From the NCBI RefSeq assembly GCF_000182925.2, contig NC_026506.1:3658001-3722000 (forward strand): 64,000 nucleotides of DNA, given 5' to 3'. Origin of the DNA: Neurospora crassa OR74A. Taxonomy: Eukaryota > Ascomycota > Sordariomycetes > Sordariales > Sordariaceae. The notes under the pieces were generated by a model. That model ran no database searches. It had not been told where the DNA came from and saw nothing but the letters and a program-made list of their open reading frames with translations. The translations under genes were made by a program, and so were the position numbers. Numbering within the stretch: the stretch's first letter is position 1; the number at the start of each line of letters is the position of its first letter. Shown here one piece after another: positions 21,941 through 34,521 of this stretch.

Positions 21941-22306
21941 ATGCAGTTCTCCACCGTCCTTCTTTCGGCCATTGCCTTCTTTGCCGGCGCTGAGGCCTGC
22001 AAGTGCCTTGCGTTCGGCGGCGGCGTCGACTCGAATGCCTCCCACCAATGCTGTGACCAACAGCACGGCAGCTGGCGCAACGGCAACGACTGCGCCGCCA
22101 GCTCCATCTCCGAGCACTTGTCCAACTTCCGTACCTGCTGCAAGAGCAGAGGCTCTCAAACCTCGGACTGCGACTACCCCCACAAGCGCGCGGTTGCTGC
22201 CGACACCGATGTTGTCGTCGAAGACGGCATCAAGATTGCCACGGTCGATGGCGTTGCTCTCACCATTGTCGAGAGGGCTAAGATCCCTATCCCCACCCAC
22301 TTCTAA
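21941..22306 (+). CDS. Small cysteine-rich secreted protein, effector-like
   Basis: 121 aa, no intron. A clear signal peptide (MQFSTVLLSAIAFFAGAEA, cleavage near 19/20) precedes a mature domain with eight cysteines in the order C-x-C, CC, C, CC, C (KCL, QCCDQQ, DCAAS, TCCKS, DCDY), all within about 60 residues; these could form four disulfides. A KR site after the last Cys (YPHKRAVAAD) could be a Kex2-type processing point separating an acidic or hydrophobic C-terminal tail of about 40 residues. The two CC pairs recall hydrophobins, but the spacing and lack of hydrophobic loops do not fit. A TATA box and CT-rich leader support strong expression. Function unknown; such proteins act as effectors, antimicrobials or wall components. 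Confidence 0.75.
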   Translation: MQFSTVLLSAIAFFAGAEACKCLAFGGGVDSNASHQCCDQQHGSWRNGNDCAASSISEHLSNFRTCCKSRGSQTSDCDYPHKRAVAADTDVVVEDGIKIATVDGVALTIVERAKIPIPTHF

Positions 22307-23666
22307 GCAAGTGGCGGTAATGGGTGTGATATGAAGTGGTGCGTTTTCCCCCAAACCAGCGACGGACGGCAGATATCGATGGCTAACATGAAAGGCTTCA
22401 GCCCCTGACGGTACGTGTCGGTGACTTGGACCTCGTCATCAACACCAAAAATGGGGATGGGGCACTTTATTTGGAATGTAGGGTCAAAATGGGTTTTGGT
22501 GGATTGTGAAGCGCTTCTGCGGAAAAGGAGATGATAGTCAGTAGGCTTTCAAGAGCGGCAAAGTCTGGCTCTCATGTGTGGACGCACGCTTTGGGCCGCA
22601 TGGGACTTTGGGTTCCTGGACAGTCTGCTCTAGATTAGAATTTCTCCCATGGGAAACCGAATCTAGTATCGTCGTCAGCAAAGGTCTTCCTCCCATTGGC
22701 ATACTACGTGAATCTAGGCCTTGAACACGCGTACTGAAGAGATGTTGGAAGTGACTGCATACCTGGGCAAGAAAAGATGCGTAGAAGGGAAGCCAGCTTG
22801 GCAAGTGACATGGTGGTGTTGATGACCCATTCATGAAGGCGAACAGGCTGGTGTCGTCATCAAAGTGCCTCAGGTTGAGCGACAGAGCATGGATGGCAGT
22901 GAGAAGATGGATCCAAGCAGGATGGAAGCGTGAATGACTGAAGAAGGACAAGGAGAGATCAAGGAGAGCTCCCATCTATTTCCCACTCCTATGGTAGGCC
23001 CCGTTAGGTCGCGCTTGTTTTGTACTCCAATCATCATTCATCCCATCGTACGCAAGCCCCTTGCCAAAGGCCATCATGATGCCTTCATTGAACCCAATCT
23101 TGCCCGGAGTACTTGCCCTGTCGGTTCCGCTATCATGCATGGAGTCGAAAAGTCGCGGCAGGAGCGAGATACTGACCTGATTGATGCCTTGTGGATGATG
23201 ACCTGGATTCCCTTGAGGTCACAGGGACGTGACGGCTGGCCGCCACTGATGAAGTCACATCATGGCAAGGTGCGAATTTCTGCTTCCTCCGACTGACACT
23301 CGGCTTGTACTTGAACAAAGATAGCTGCAAATCAGTCGATGCTTGGTTTACAAAGTATGACGGCAAATCTGCCCTCTTTATGTGATGTACGACTGGCAAT
23401 GGCACGCAAGTACGGAACCTTCAACAGCATTTGCCAGTGTCGTAGATGACCATGTAAGCCCGCCTACACCCCGAGCCTACAGCTTCACTTATGCGGGCGG
23501 AGTGTGGTAGAATAATCATCATGAAAGAATATAAGGTATTGGTGAGGGATGAATGCTCATTAGAATGTCAAATTATACTGGAGGATCGTGCTGTCTACCG
23601 CTTCCTCTTAAAACGTCCTAACTCTCGCCTCGAGGCACGGTCACACAGCGTACCATCTGGCACCAT
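22307..23666. other. Intergenic, no gene seen
   Basis: No frame with recognisable features. It includes the 3' regions of the convergent small secreted protein and GH45 genes. Confidence 0.4.
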
Positions 23667-24601
23667 TCAGGCACACTGATGGTAATAATCGTTGATAGTC
23701 TTGCAGGTCGATCCAGACGGGCAGTTGGTGCAGCCAGACCACCCCGAGCCACCACATTGAGCGTATTTATCCGCTGTACATCCGGAACCGCCGCCTGAAG
23801 AGGGAGGGGTTGTCGGAGTAGAGGGGTTACTGCCTCCACCAGAGGGCGGAGTGAAGACAGGGAATTGGGAGTCGTCGTTTCGCTTGCAGCCGGTGCGGGA
23901 TGTGAGCTCGGATGGGCATTGGACCTGCTTGAAGGTGAAGTTCGGGTTATCGGCGTTCTGGAACCAGTCGAAGCGCCACTGGCAACCGGGCTTGAGAGCG
24001 GCAGGGAACGAGTCGCACTGGCTGCGGGAGCTGATGCCGCCATATTGAGCGCCGGGGAGACCGCCGAACTGTCGTTTACATCCATCAAACAGGCCGACGC
24101 CGCCGCCGGGCATGTTGATATCGAAGTGGTTGGAGCCGAGATCACCGCCGGTACTGGTAGACTGAACGACCAAGGTCTTGCCAGCAACAGGGCCCGAAGT
24201 GAAGGTAAGGCTGCAGTAAAAGTTAGCCATCGAGTGATACCCAAGAGTTGAAGAGAAACTCACGCATAACAGGCACAGCACCAAGATGACTCGGTTCCAC
24301 CACTGAGTTTCGTGGCGGCAAAGCCGTAGGAGAGCTGGTCGTTCACCGCCCATGGTGAGTTGTTGGCACAGGTGTATGCAGAACCGCCATCACATCCAGA
24401 CTTGACACTGGCGTCGCTCAGGGGGTTGTTGTTTGCGTCGCAAGCGAGGACGGGTCGGTTGACAGGAGCCTTGCCGGACCAGGAGCAAGATGGTTTGCAG
24501 CAGTCCCAATATCTGGTGGACTGGCCGGATCCGGAAGCAGCCTGGACGGCGAAAGGAAGAGCGGCCACTAGCCCGGTTTGCAGAATAGTGGAGGAGCGCA
24601 T
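23667..24601 (-). CDS. GH45 endoglucanase with C-terminal CBM1
   Basis: Secreted endo-beta-1,4-glucanase, 293 aa, two exons (24601..24264 and 24210..23667); 53-nt intron GTGAGT..TGCAG. Signal peptide [21 protein letters not shown]. The catalytic domain begins [17 protein letters not shown], where the Asp in YWDCCKPSC is the conserved catalytic base region; the second acid lies in the [17 protein letters not shown] block. Joined exons read [20 protein letters not shown], the textbook GH45 segment. A Gly/Ser/Thr/Pro linker ([21 protein letters not shown]) leads to a family 1 cellulose-binding module with [24 protein letters not shown] and terminal YYHQCA. Domain order and length equal known fungal GH45-CBM1 enzymes, so it should be active. 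The start at 24601 was chosen because it begins the signal peptide; the open frame extends upstream to 24697. Confidence 0.96.
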
Positions 24602-27600
24602 GATGTTATCGTGTCTGAAGTGTAGAAGCCTGATGTCGGAGTTTGGGGGGAAGACAAAGCATCCCAGCAGCCTTCTTATACTAGTCAACCCATCCATCCA
24701 TGGACTCGGTTCTAATTACCCAGCACCTCTCCTGGACCGGGCACAAATCCTGGATATGTGGGCAGCCGGGTGGCTCAAACAATGGCGGTTTCTGGCGCTC
24801 GAAATCATGACAAACGTTTCCCCAACACGGCAGGCTGGCCACGGAACTGCAAGGAACACGGTGCTGAGCGCAGGTATAGACGTAGGGATAGTTACGCTGG
24901 GTGGTACCGGTAATCCGAGTTGGTGAATGAGGATGTCTGGGGTACAGCAGATCCCGAGTATTATGGCCGGTAGCGAGGGGCAGATCTGGGCTCCGAAGAA
25001 CAGGTTCTGAGTCTCCGGGTACAATCGAAGATGGCGAGTGGCTGATATCCCGGGACGTGAACCCTCCATAAAGACAGCGATGCTACCCTAGCCGAGCATC
25101 AGTACTCCATTTAAACGCGGAACTGCGGAGCGCGTTCCTTGACGGTGTTTCCCGACGGAGAGCTTACCCCATAAGGCCATGGATTTGCCGCCGCGGATTG
25201 GGAGCCTTGGCTTGGCGATGCATAGTTTCCATGACGTACGGAGAATGAATCGTCGTGTAGTTCTTGAACACCTCAGCCCAATTCAAGGCAATACTGTAAA
25301 GCACTTCCTCTAAGGATCCGAGTTGGGGAAAGATCGTGGCAGCCCATTTGGGCTATTGAATCCGAGTGTTGATGGAAGGACTCAAAGTGTTGCCCGAGGG
25401 AGGTGTTGTCGACTTGGATGTCGGGTGTGGGCGCGCTTGCCTCTCCACCTCGCTGTAAGAGCCGCAGTGCACTTCAAGTCGAGTGAGAGCCTGGTACTAA
25501 GTAATTGGGGGGATCCAATGTCTCTCGTTGATTGGTCTTTGCAGTTTCAGCCTCCGTAGCTGCCATGTAATAAGTTGTTTGAGGAAAGAACTGGCGATCG
25601 GTCAAAGGAAATGAGGTCAAGTTGCCTTGAACAATGGCAGGTGGACGCGGGCATGACGGAAAGTGTGGTTGGACAAACGGCCGGATGCTCCTACCTTTTC
25701 TTGACACAGAATATAGTCTTATCGTGATCGTTATCTTATCGAATTGGCTGCCCAGGGCACGCAGGAGCATCCTCAGGTCTTAAGCGCAACTCCCGCTGAC
25801 TGAGTTGCAAATAGCAACTGTGTCGGGACACACTCATCTCATGATACTGTACTGTAGTGACAGCTCTTCGATCACAAAGTGAGTGTAATATACAGGTCGA
25901 GATTGAAGGGAAAGTACATACCTTGCTACCATCAAATCAAACAGAATAACACCCCAATAGGAGCTCCCGTCCGTGAAAGCTATGGAGTAGTGACAGCTCT
26001 GGCCCCTCTACCATCGAGGCTTACAAGTTTTCGCCTGCATACCGGTAGCCGGCAAATAATCGCCCGCTAACAATCCTCTGCTCGTCCCTTTTCTTCTTGA
26101 CATTTCCCCCACGAACGTCCAAGTTTGGCAACATGATGGAGTGCCCGCGCTGTGTCCTCATTTTCTAGATGTATGGTTCGGATGTTGTTCTCGTCGTTGG
26201 ATTGGGGTCCCTCGTATGGAGGTTTGCTCGTCCATCAGCACTCTCCTCATACCCATCAGATGGGGTTGACGAATGCCTGTGAGAGGATACTGGACACGAG
26301 GTTGCGGGTGTGGCGGATGACTGACTGTGTCCTCTTAAACTCTCTGTGACCGAGGCGTAGCACGACATTTCTGTATAACAAAGTCGTGGCGGAGCTGGTG
26401 AAATGTCACGCATGTGTGAGATCCCCTTTGTCCTGGGTGTCAGCGTTTTGTAAGAGGATATACTCATGATGATAGAGAAATGTAACATGCTTAAGAATCT
26501 CAGCTGCACGGTAGCCCACGTCACACTTGACTCTGTCCAGACCAGAACCTGAGAAAATGATCCTGTGGCTTAGAGGTTATGTTCCGGATCCATGGAGGTG
26601 TGTTTGTATAACAGCCCTTTCGTCATATCCTTGAGTCAAGTACCGAATCAAGACCCATCTTCCGACGGAGCCCTTCGAACGCGGCTCAAAACCCTCAGGC
26701 AAGACCTTGGGCTACCAGCACATTGTAGAGTAGAATGCAAAGACCACGCAAGTCTGCTACCAAAGTTTCTAAGCGATTGGAGGTACCATCGCTTCCAATA
26801 CCATCGGCGCAGGATGAATCGAGTACGGAGAACAAGCATCCCCACAGGCCCATGAGAAGCCTTCAACAACACCGATCCTGATCAACCGGCCTCTGCCCTC
26901 GTCAACACACAAACGGCGCCCGCAAAGAAGACCTATCAGACTCATGTTGGCGTTGCAGCAATCGCAGCTACGGTCCAGATCGTGCCCGTGCTGATTTCGC
27001 CCTTCAGCGGGGGCCCTCTAACGGCGTACATCAGTGCATTTGGCTTTTTGGTGTTGCTGAACGTTGAAATGGGTGGATAGCATTTTCTCGGCGACGCTCA
27101 TATTATTCCCCAGTTGCAATGGTGCTCATGGTAGTTGTCCTCCATGGGATTGGCAGCAAAGGATGGTAGGTTCTGAAGGGTTTGATCGAAGCAAGGCGAG
27201 TGCTTTCATTGCATCTGCCTGATGAGTTGCTGGGATGGTGTTCTTATCTCTCTCTCGAGGTTGATAACCTCAACGCACGGTCCATGTTGGATGTTTGTTA
27301 GCTCGGTACTTCAAACAAGACACTCCGACCTTTGTAAGGCCGGCGGAAAGTCCTAAAGATAATTCAAAACAAAAATGTAGCGAGGTCCAAAACATGTCCG
27401 AGAGAGACAGGAGTCGAAATGGCCAGAGATAGCGTTGGGAAGAGGAGTTGAAAGGGCTTAAAAAAACGTCGAATGTATAGAGAAGTGGCCCCCAAACAAA
27501 GTTTCGCTATACCAGGCAGATGTAAATGCTGCGCCTGCTGTGAGCTGTCGCCGGCCGACGTTTGACCTGGGAGCCTGGGCCTTTGACCTCCATCGTTGCC

Positions 27601-28452
27601 GGCCGGATTTGGCGGGGACTTGGGTGAATGGACGTTATGTTGCATTAGTAAAGCTGCAATCCAACCAATCAGCTTGACGAACTGGCCGGTTCAAGATCCA
27701 CTTTTGGCCTCGCCGCCTGGAGCTTGGACTTTGTTCAGTCTGTGCTTTGCCAGCAGCAACCACGTCTGGCCTGCCTTGTAGCCCAGTCGGACCTTGTCTG
27801 TCGGTTTGGGATTTTGGAGTGGCACTCTCCGTCCGTCCCTCGCTGGCGTTCGGCCACTTTCCCCAAACCACCATCACCACCTCCTCAACCAACATCGCGA
27901 CCTCCTCCGCGCGTGTTGTCCTCTCACCCCGCCACTCCCTGCAGCCGCCGTCGACGTTTCTGTTGCGCTGCATCCATTCTCGCACAAGTCGGCATCCATC
28001 GACTCGATCCGTTCATTTGCATCTCTTTGAAGCGGCAAAGAGGGTGCAACGTCGCGTTCCGACATCGACAAGGAAAATCCGAAAAAAGTGACGAGCTGTA
28101 GATGGGCGACTGAGTGATCCTCGGCCATCTACCACCACCTACCGCCGGCTAACCCGAGCCGCGATACCCATTTTGCTTTTCTCAATCGACCGACCGTTAT
28201 CTTCTTTTTTAATCGACCCCGGATACCCCAACAGCAGCCAGACCAGACGCTGTCGTCGCGTTACCGCCTAGTCTAGTGCCTGCCGATTCCCGGTCGGACC
28301 TTTCATTCACATACCCCGCCACCGACCGCCACCTTTCAGGATCCATTCCCGATTCATCGATCACTTGTTCAGCCAGCCCTCAGCCCGCTCGACAACCATC
28401 CTCTCGCCCGTTCACCAAACCACCTGCACCGCTCGCCTTGCTGATTTGCAAG
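24602..28452. other. Long gap between GH45 and RPB2
   Basis: About 3.8 kb with no recognised gene. One conspicuous open stretch (26856..27080) is listed separately. The last 700 bp before RPB2 are pyrimidine-rich with many C-tracts, as expected for a long 5' leader of a housekeeping gene. Confidence 0.4.
26856..27080 (+). other. Protein-like open stretch, possible exon or relic
   Basis: 75 codons open to a TAG. It reads from E-A-F-N-N through a hydrophilic part to a hydrophobic C-terminus with VGVAAIAATVQIVPVLISPF and AYISAFGFLVLLN. It has no ATG of its own and is preceded in frame by TGA, so it would need an upstream exon that I cannot identify. No family recognised. Confidence 0.2.
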
Positions 28453-31400
28453 ATGGCCGCCTACGCAAAGGACGGCAGCCAGAGCTATGGCGGCTATGGA
28501 GACACATACGACAATGATGACAACTACGAGAACCTCTCCACTTTCGACGACGAAGATGACGGTTCCGACCCCAACGCCATCACGCCCGAGGATTCGTGGG
28601 AGGTCATCTCTTCCTACTTCGACCTCAAGGGCCTCGTGTCCCAGCAGATCGATTCTTTCAACGAGTTTACAACAGACACAGTGCAATCTCTAATAGACGA
28701 GTATGCCGATCTTACCTTGGACCACCCAAGCCCAGGCGACGACGAGGGCAGAGAGATCATTTTGCGCAGATACGACGTTCATTTCGGAGAGATCATCATT
28801 TCCAGGCCGACCCTCACCGAAGCCACGGGCGAGACTATTAGTCTTCTCCCGTACGAATGCCGTGACCGCAACTTGACCTACTCGGCTCCCATCTACTGCA
28901 AGGTCACCAAGCGCGCCCGTATCGCCGTCAGCGAAAAGAAGCCCCTCAACCAGCTGACCGATGACGAGCACGACCACATGGCCCGCACCGGCGAGCACCC
29001 GACTGCTCTGCGCTGGATCGAGGAGGAGAGTGCGCCACCAGAACCACCCAAGGACGACAAGATTAACCCGGAAAACCTCAAGGGCTATCTCTTCCTTGGC
29101 AAGATCCCTATCATGGTCAAGTCCAAGATCTGCCACCTTTACATGGAGGACGACGAGTCCTTGTTCACCCTCAACGAGTGTCCTTACGACCAGGGTGGCT
29201 ACTTTATCATCAACGGTAGTGAAAAGGTTTTGATTGCCCAAGAGCGCTCTGCCGCCAACATTGTCCAGGTCTTTAAGAAGCCTCCTGGTGGCAGCGTCTC
29301 GTACCAGGCCGAGATCCGCAGTGCTCTCGAGAAGGGCTCCCGTCTCATTTCCTCCCTCCAGATGAGGCTGCACACAAAGGCTGACCAGAACAAGGGTCGT
29401 TTGGCCAACACTGTGAGCGTCACCCTGCCCTACGTCAAGGAGGAGGTCTCTCTCGCCATTGTGTTCCGTGCTTTGGGAGTTGTCTCGGACGAGGATATCC
29501 TCAACCACATCTGCTACGACCGCCGCGACAGTCAAATGCTCGAAGCCCTTCGTCCCTGCATTGAGGAAGCCTTCTGCATTCAGGACCGTGAGGTCGCTCT
29601 GGATTACATTGGCAAGCGTGGTAACGGCAGCACCGGAATAAACCGCAACGGCCGTATCAAGGCTGCTAAGGAGATGCTCCAGAAGGAACTGCTACCCCAT
29701 ATCTCTCAGGCTGAAGGTTGCGAAACCAGAAAGGCCTTCTTCCTTGGCTACATGGTTCACAAGCTGCTCCAGTGTGTCCTTGGCCGCAGAGATACCGATG
29801 ATCGTGATCACTTTGGTAAGAAGCGCCTGGACTTGGCTGGTCCTCTGCTGGCCAAGCTTTTCCGTGGCATCGTGAGACGCCTGACTCAGGATCTCATGGG
29901 CTACATGAAGCGCTGCGTTGATACCAACAAGCACTTCTCCCTGGCCCTCGGTATCAAGGCCTCCACCCTTACCAACGGTCTCAAGTACTCGCTTGCCACT
30001 GGTAACTGGGGTGACCAGAAGAAGGCCATGTCCTCGACTGCTGGTGTGTCCCAGGTCTTGAACAGATACACATTCTCGTCGACCCTGTCGCATTTGCGTC
30101 GTACAAACACGCCCATTGGTCGTGACGGTAAGCTCGCCAAGCCTCGTCAGCTGCACAATACACACTGGGGTTTGGTCTGCCCAGCAGAAACGCCAGAAGG
30201 TCAGGCTTGCGGTCTGGTCAAGAACTTGTCTCTGATGTGCTTCGTCTCGGTGGGTACACTGGCCGATCCCATCATCGAGTTCATGATTGCCCGAAACATG
30301 GAAGTGTTGGAGGAGTACGAGCCTTTGCGGTATCCCAACGCCACCAAGGTGTTCGTCAACGGTACCTGGGTTGGTGTCCATCAAGATCCCAAGCATCTCG
30401 TCACTCTTGTCCAGAACCTCAGACGCAAGAACATCATTTCGTTCGAGGTTTCGCTGGTTCGCGACATCCGTGACAGAGAGTTCAAGATTTTCTCGGATGC
30501 CGGTAGAGTCATGAGGCCGTTGTTTGTTGTCGAGCAAGAAGACAACAGCGAATCCGGTGTCGAAAAGGGTCAGCTCATCCTTACCAAGGAGCATATCAGG
30601 CGCCTTGAGCAGGATAAGGAGCTTGGCAAATACCATGAGGATTACTTTGGCTGGCAAGGCCTGCTCGAGTCAGGTGCTATCGAATACCTCGACGCCGAGG
30701 AGGAAGAGACGGCCATGATCTGCATGACGCCAGAAGATCTGGACACTTACCGTCAGCACAAGTTCAAGGGTCGCGAGTTTGAGGACGACGCCGCCAACCG
30801 TGGCAATAGCCGTATCAAGACAAAATTCAACCCGACAACACACATGTACACGCACTGCGAGATTCACCCCAGTATGCTTCTCGGTATCTGCGCCAGTATC
30901 ATTCCTTTCCCCGATCACAACCAGTCGCCCAGAAACACTTACCAGTCTGCCATGGGTAAGCAAGCTATGGGCTTCTTCCTTACCAACTACTCCCGACGTA
31001 TGGATACCATGGCCAACATTCTTTACTACCCTCAAAAACCACTGGCGACCACCCGCTCTATGGAATATCTCAAGTTCCGTGAGCTTCCTGCCGGTCAGAA
31101 CGCCATTGTTGCCATCGCTTGTTACTCTGGTTACAACCAGGAAGATTCCGTCATTATGAACCAGAGCAGTATCGACCGTGGTATCTTCCGCAGTCTTTTC
31201 TTCCGTTCCTACACGGATTGCGAGAAGCGTGTCGGCATCAACATCGTGGAGCAATTTGAGAAGCCAGATAGAAGCAACACCCTGCGGCCCAAGCACGGCA
31301 CGTACGACAAGCTTGAGAATGATGGTATCATTGCTCCTGGCATAAGAGTCACCGGTGACGACATCATCATCGGCAAGACATCTCCCATCAACCCCGATAA

Positions 31401-32374
31401 CCAAGAACTTGGCCAGCGCACGGCTCAGCACGTCAAGCGCGACGCGTCCACGCCGCTGCGCAGCACGGAGAGTGGTATCGTCGATTCCGTGGCCTTTACA
31501 ACCAACCAGGATGGTTTGCGCTACGTAAAGGTCAGGGTTCGTACGACAAAGATTCCCCAGATTGGTGATAAGTTTGCGTCTCGTCACGGTCAAAAGGGTA
31601 CCATTGGTGTTACTTACCGTCAAGAGGATATGCCGTTTACCGCCGAGGGTATCACGCCTGATATTATCATCAACCCTCACGCCATTCCTTCGCGTATGAC
31701 AATTGCCCATTTGATCGAGTGTCTGCTGTCCAAGGTCGGTGCGCTCAAGGGCATGGAGGGTGATGCCACCCCCTTCACGGATGTCACGGTCGATTCCGTC
31801 TCCAACCTCCTCCGCGAGCACGGCTACCAATCCCGTGGCTTTGAAATCATGTACCACGGCCATACCGGCAAGAAGCTTCGCGCCCAGGTGTTCTTCGGTC
31901 CTACGTACTACCAGCGTTTGAGGCATATGGTGGACGACAAGATCCACGCTCGTGCTCGTGGTCCGGTGCAGATCATGACTCGTCAGCCCGTCGAAGGTCG
32001 TGCCAGAGACGGTGGTCTCCGTTTCGGTGAAATGGAACGTGACTGTATGATTGCTCACGGTGCCGCTGCCTTCTTGAAGGAGAGATTGTTCGAGGTTTCG
32101 GATGCTTTTAGAGTGCACATTTGCGAGATTTGCGGTCTCATGACTCCCATTGCGTATGTACCTCCTCTTCCCTTTTGATGGGTCCGTGTGATGCTAACAG
32201 TTCGTCTGCAGAAACCTCACCAAGCAATCGTTCGAATGCCGTCCTTGCAAGAACAAGACCAAGATCGCCCAGGTCCACATGCCCTACGCGGCCAAGCTTC
32301 TGTTCCAGGAGCTCATGTCGATGAACATTGCCTCGCGCTTGTTCACCAGCCGGTCCGGCATCTCGGTTCGTTAA
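28453..32374 (+). CDS. RPB2: RNA polymerase II second-largest subunit RPB2
   Basis: 1287 aa in two exons (28453..32153 and 32212..32374); the intron GTATGT..TGCAG, 58 nt, lies close to the 3' end. It forms the Pol II active-centre cleft with RPB1. Seen: N-terminal acidic stretch, [18 protein letters not shown], lobe and fork regions, [18 protein letters not shown] near 890, [15 protein letters not shown] near 1037 (hybrid-binding region), [18 protein letters not shown], and the C-terminal zinc site made of CEIC in exon 1 and CRPC in exon 2. It ends [11 protein letters not shown]. The start at 28453 was chosen over an upstream in-frame ATG because the extension is Ser/Pro-rich and lies in leader-like sequence. 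This gene is a standard fungal phylogenetic marker and can fix the species. Confidence 0.98.
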
Positions 32375-33321
32375 GGGTAGTCGTGGGTTCCCCGGGGGGT
32401 TGGTTGGTGCGGAAAGGCTCGGTTATAATATCACGGTTTTTTCTTATCATGGTCCTTGTACATGGCATGGCATTTATAGGCACTGGCAAAAGAGAAGCGG
32501 TTCTTTCTTTACATGCTGGGGCTGGTAGATGTGCTGTGGGATCCAAAGGAGACGGAAGGAATGAGGAATCAAGAAGGACGACAATGAGAGAGACAAAAAG
32601 TTGCATAGAAATGGTCGTTCTGGCGTTCAATGATTGAAGATTGCAATTTGCAAGCAAGTTTCGCAAAGTTATCCAGGCTGTCTCTGTGCGCATTTGCGAG
32701 GGAAGAGGGAGTGGCTCAGTTTTCACGCGCAAAGTTACTACTTACTATACATTTATCAAAAAATATCACTATCCTGGTGTGTTCGCAAACTTGACATTGG
32801 AGGCACATACACATCAAGTACCCTCGAAACAATTCCTTATGAATGTCCAATACAATAATAAGTACAAGATGCCAGTCTGCTTCCAAGCAGAGACGTAATA
32901 ATACAAGTGTTATACAGTTTATGACTGCTGTCCCTCAAGGATTCCAGCCGCAGACTTCCACCCTGAAGGAAGCCGCCAAGCTCATCCCCGTAAACAGTCA
33001 AGACCGACATATTGAGCACGTCGGTCTACCAGATAAAGCCATGAGGGCAGCCGCACCATCTGGCTATCCGTACGCCGACAAGCGTACCTCTTGGCCTTCG
33101 GAAAAGGCACCGCTCGCTAGCTAGGAAAGAAGGCGGCGTTTCTGCTCGTCTTCTTGACTCTCTATAGGTAGCCCAGGTGTACCTCGCTGTCCTCACTTTG
33201 GGTCCGCTGGGTCGGAACCTCCTCCCCTCTCTAGCTCGTAGTCAACGAGCGGACCATCGGTATAGCCAGTCCCTCCTCTTTATCTCTTTCTTTTTTCCCT
33301 CTCAGCTACCACACCTCCTCC
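32375..33321. other. Convergent intergenic region RPB2-PET117
   Basis: Shared 3' region of RPB2 and the minus-strand PET117. Only short unsupported frames. Confidence 0.45.
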
Positions 33322-33800
33322 TCATTTCTCCCCCGTCCCTGTCCCTGTCCCAATGGCCCCTCCAACAGGTATACTACCCGCCGCACTCGGCCTCGGCAGT
33401 CCTGCCGTTAGGGCGTTAGGTTTCGTAGGTACCGGGTCCATCTGATCTGTGACATCGCGAACAGTCTGGAGTTTCTTGTACTCGTTCTCGAGCTCGCGCT
33501 GCATTTCGAAATCGAGCTGGCGCTCACGCTTGATTCGTTGTTGTTCCATGTCGCGGATGACGCCGGCGTGCATTGCCTGTTTGATGTTGATGTCAGTGTT
33601 GTTCAGGCCGGACGAGAAAACAGGAGTAGAGCAGAGAAGAGGTGGGTCTGGAAAGAGGGGGAAATTTTGGGAGAATGAAGGGGAAGGGAGATGACAAAAC
33701 GAACCTCCTTCTCGGCTTGTTGCTGCCAATGCACCAGGGCGACGGTGCCGAGCGCAAAGGCGGAGGTGCCGAGGAGGGTGAGCTTGGAGGCGCGGGACAT
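33322..33800 (-). CDS. PET117: Cytochrome c oxidase assembly factor PET117
   Basis: 116 aa, exons 33800..33705 and 33576..33322 with a 128-nt intron (GTTCGT..ACAG), phase 0. Small mitochondrial protein needed for cytochrome c oxidase assembly, where it supports haem a synthase (Cox15) oligomers. Seen: a short N-terminal membrane segment SKLTLLGTSAFALGTVALVHW, then the family signature HAGVIRDMEQQRIKRERQLD followed by FEMQRELENEYKKLQTVRDV. The C-terminal tail is longer than in yeast and rich in Gly/Thr/Pro (IPVGGAIGTGTGTGEK), probably disordered. It is head-to-head with vma-10 and tail-to-tail with RPB2. Confidence 0.9.
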
Positions 33801-34521
33801 GGTTGCTTTTCTTTTCTTTTCTTTTCTTTTTTCCCCCTCGAGAAGTAAAAGACAGGAAGAAAAAAAGAAGAAACCCGTGAAAGAAAGTAGAAGGTGAAGC
33901 TGTAGCCAACACCGGCGCAATGGAAGCTACCTCTATGATCAAGATCAGACGAGGAACGGCCTCGACGGGATGACGGAGAACGAACGGGCGGGCAACTATT
34001 CTGCCGCTGCTCACCGACTGAATTTGGCGGAGAACTGCCTCTGGAGCTGTCACAGCTGCCGCGGCAGGCAAACCAAGGTGACATCAGAGCCCAGCTGTTC
34101 ACGCTGCCTCCGTCTGCTACCAACCTCGAACCAAAGTGTCCCGCTGCAGCGGACAGCGGCTGCGGGCGGCCACTGTAGCGCTGTGCAGGCGCGCCTCCTA
34201 GCGGGGGAGGTAGCGGTACCGGGCTACGACGACGCCCGCCAACGGCCAACGCCAACAACCCACTTGACCTCAGGTCCCGTCGACCATCATCGCATCGCAT
34301 CGCAGCGTATCGAATCATCGACGGGCCGCATCAACATCACGATATTACGACTGACACGAACAACAAGACCAACAATCCATACCTATACTCGACTCACTAC
34401 GACCGATACCATCTCCACCTCCTAATCGCGATTGCTTCAGCCTCCGAACTCCGAAGCGATTAGCACCGCTACCTCTACCTAGCTCCGACTACCACCTCTA
34501 TCTACCTCTACAGCTATCACC
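33801..34521. promoter_or_regulatory. Divergent promoter region PET117 / vma-10
   Basis: About 720 bp between two start codons pointing apart. It includes a (CTTTT)n tract right behind the PET117 start and a CATCGCATCGCAG-type repeat near 34288. It probably carries both promoters. Confidence 0.5.
33806..33832. repeat. (CTTTT)n microsatellite in the PET117 leader
   Basis: Five tandem CTTTT units followed by a T run, just upstream of the PET117 ATG (reading AAAAG on the coding strand). Confidence 0.85.

Noticed and set aside
21941-22306. Small secreted protein as a hydrophobin
   Set aside because: Eight Cys and two CC pairs are present, but the loop spacing and hydrophobicity do not match either hydrophobin class.
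23865-24251. Long open frame on the plus strand across the GH45 gene
   Set aside because: It is antisense to a certain exon-intron gene and has no features of its own.
30670-32118. 482-codon open frame antisense to RPB2
   Set aside because: It mirrors the GC-rich third positions of RPB2 and has no domain; a shadow frame.
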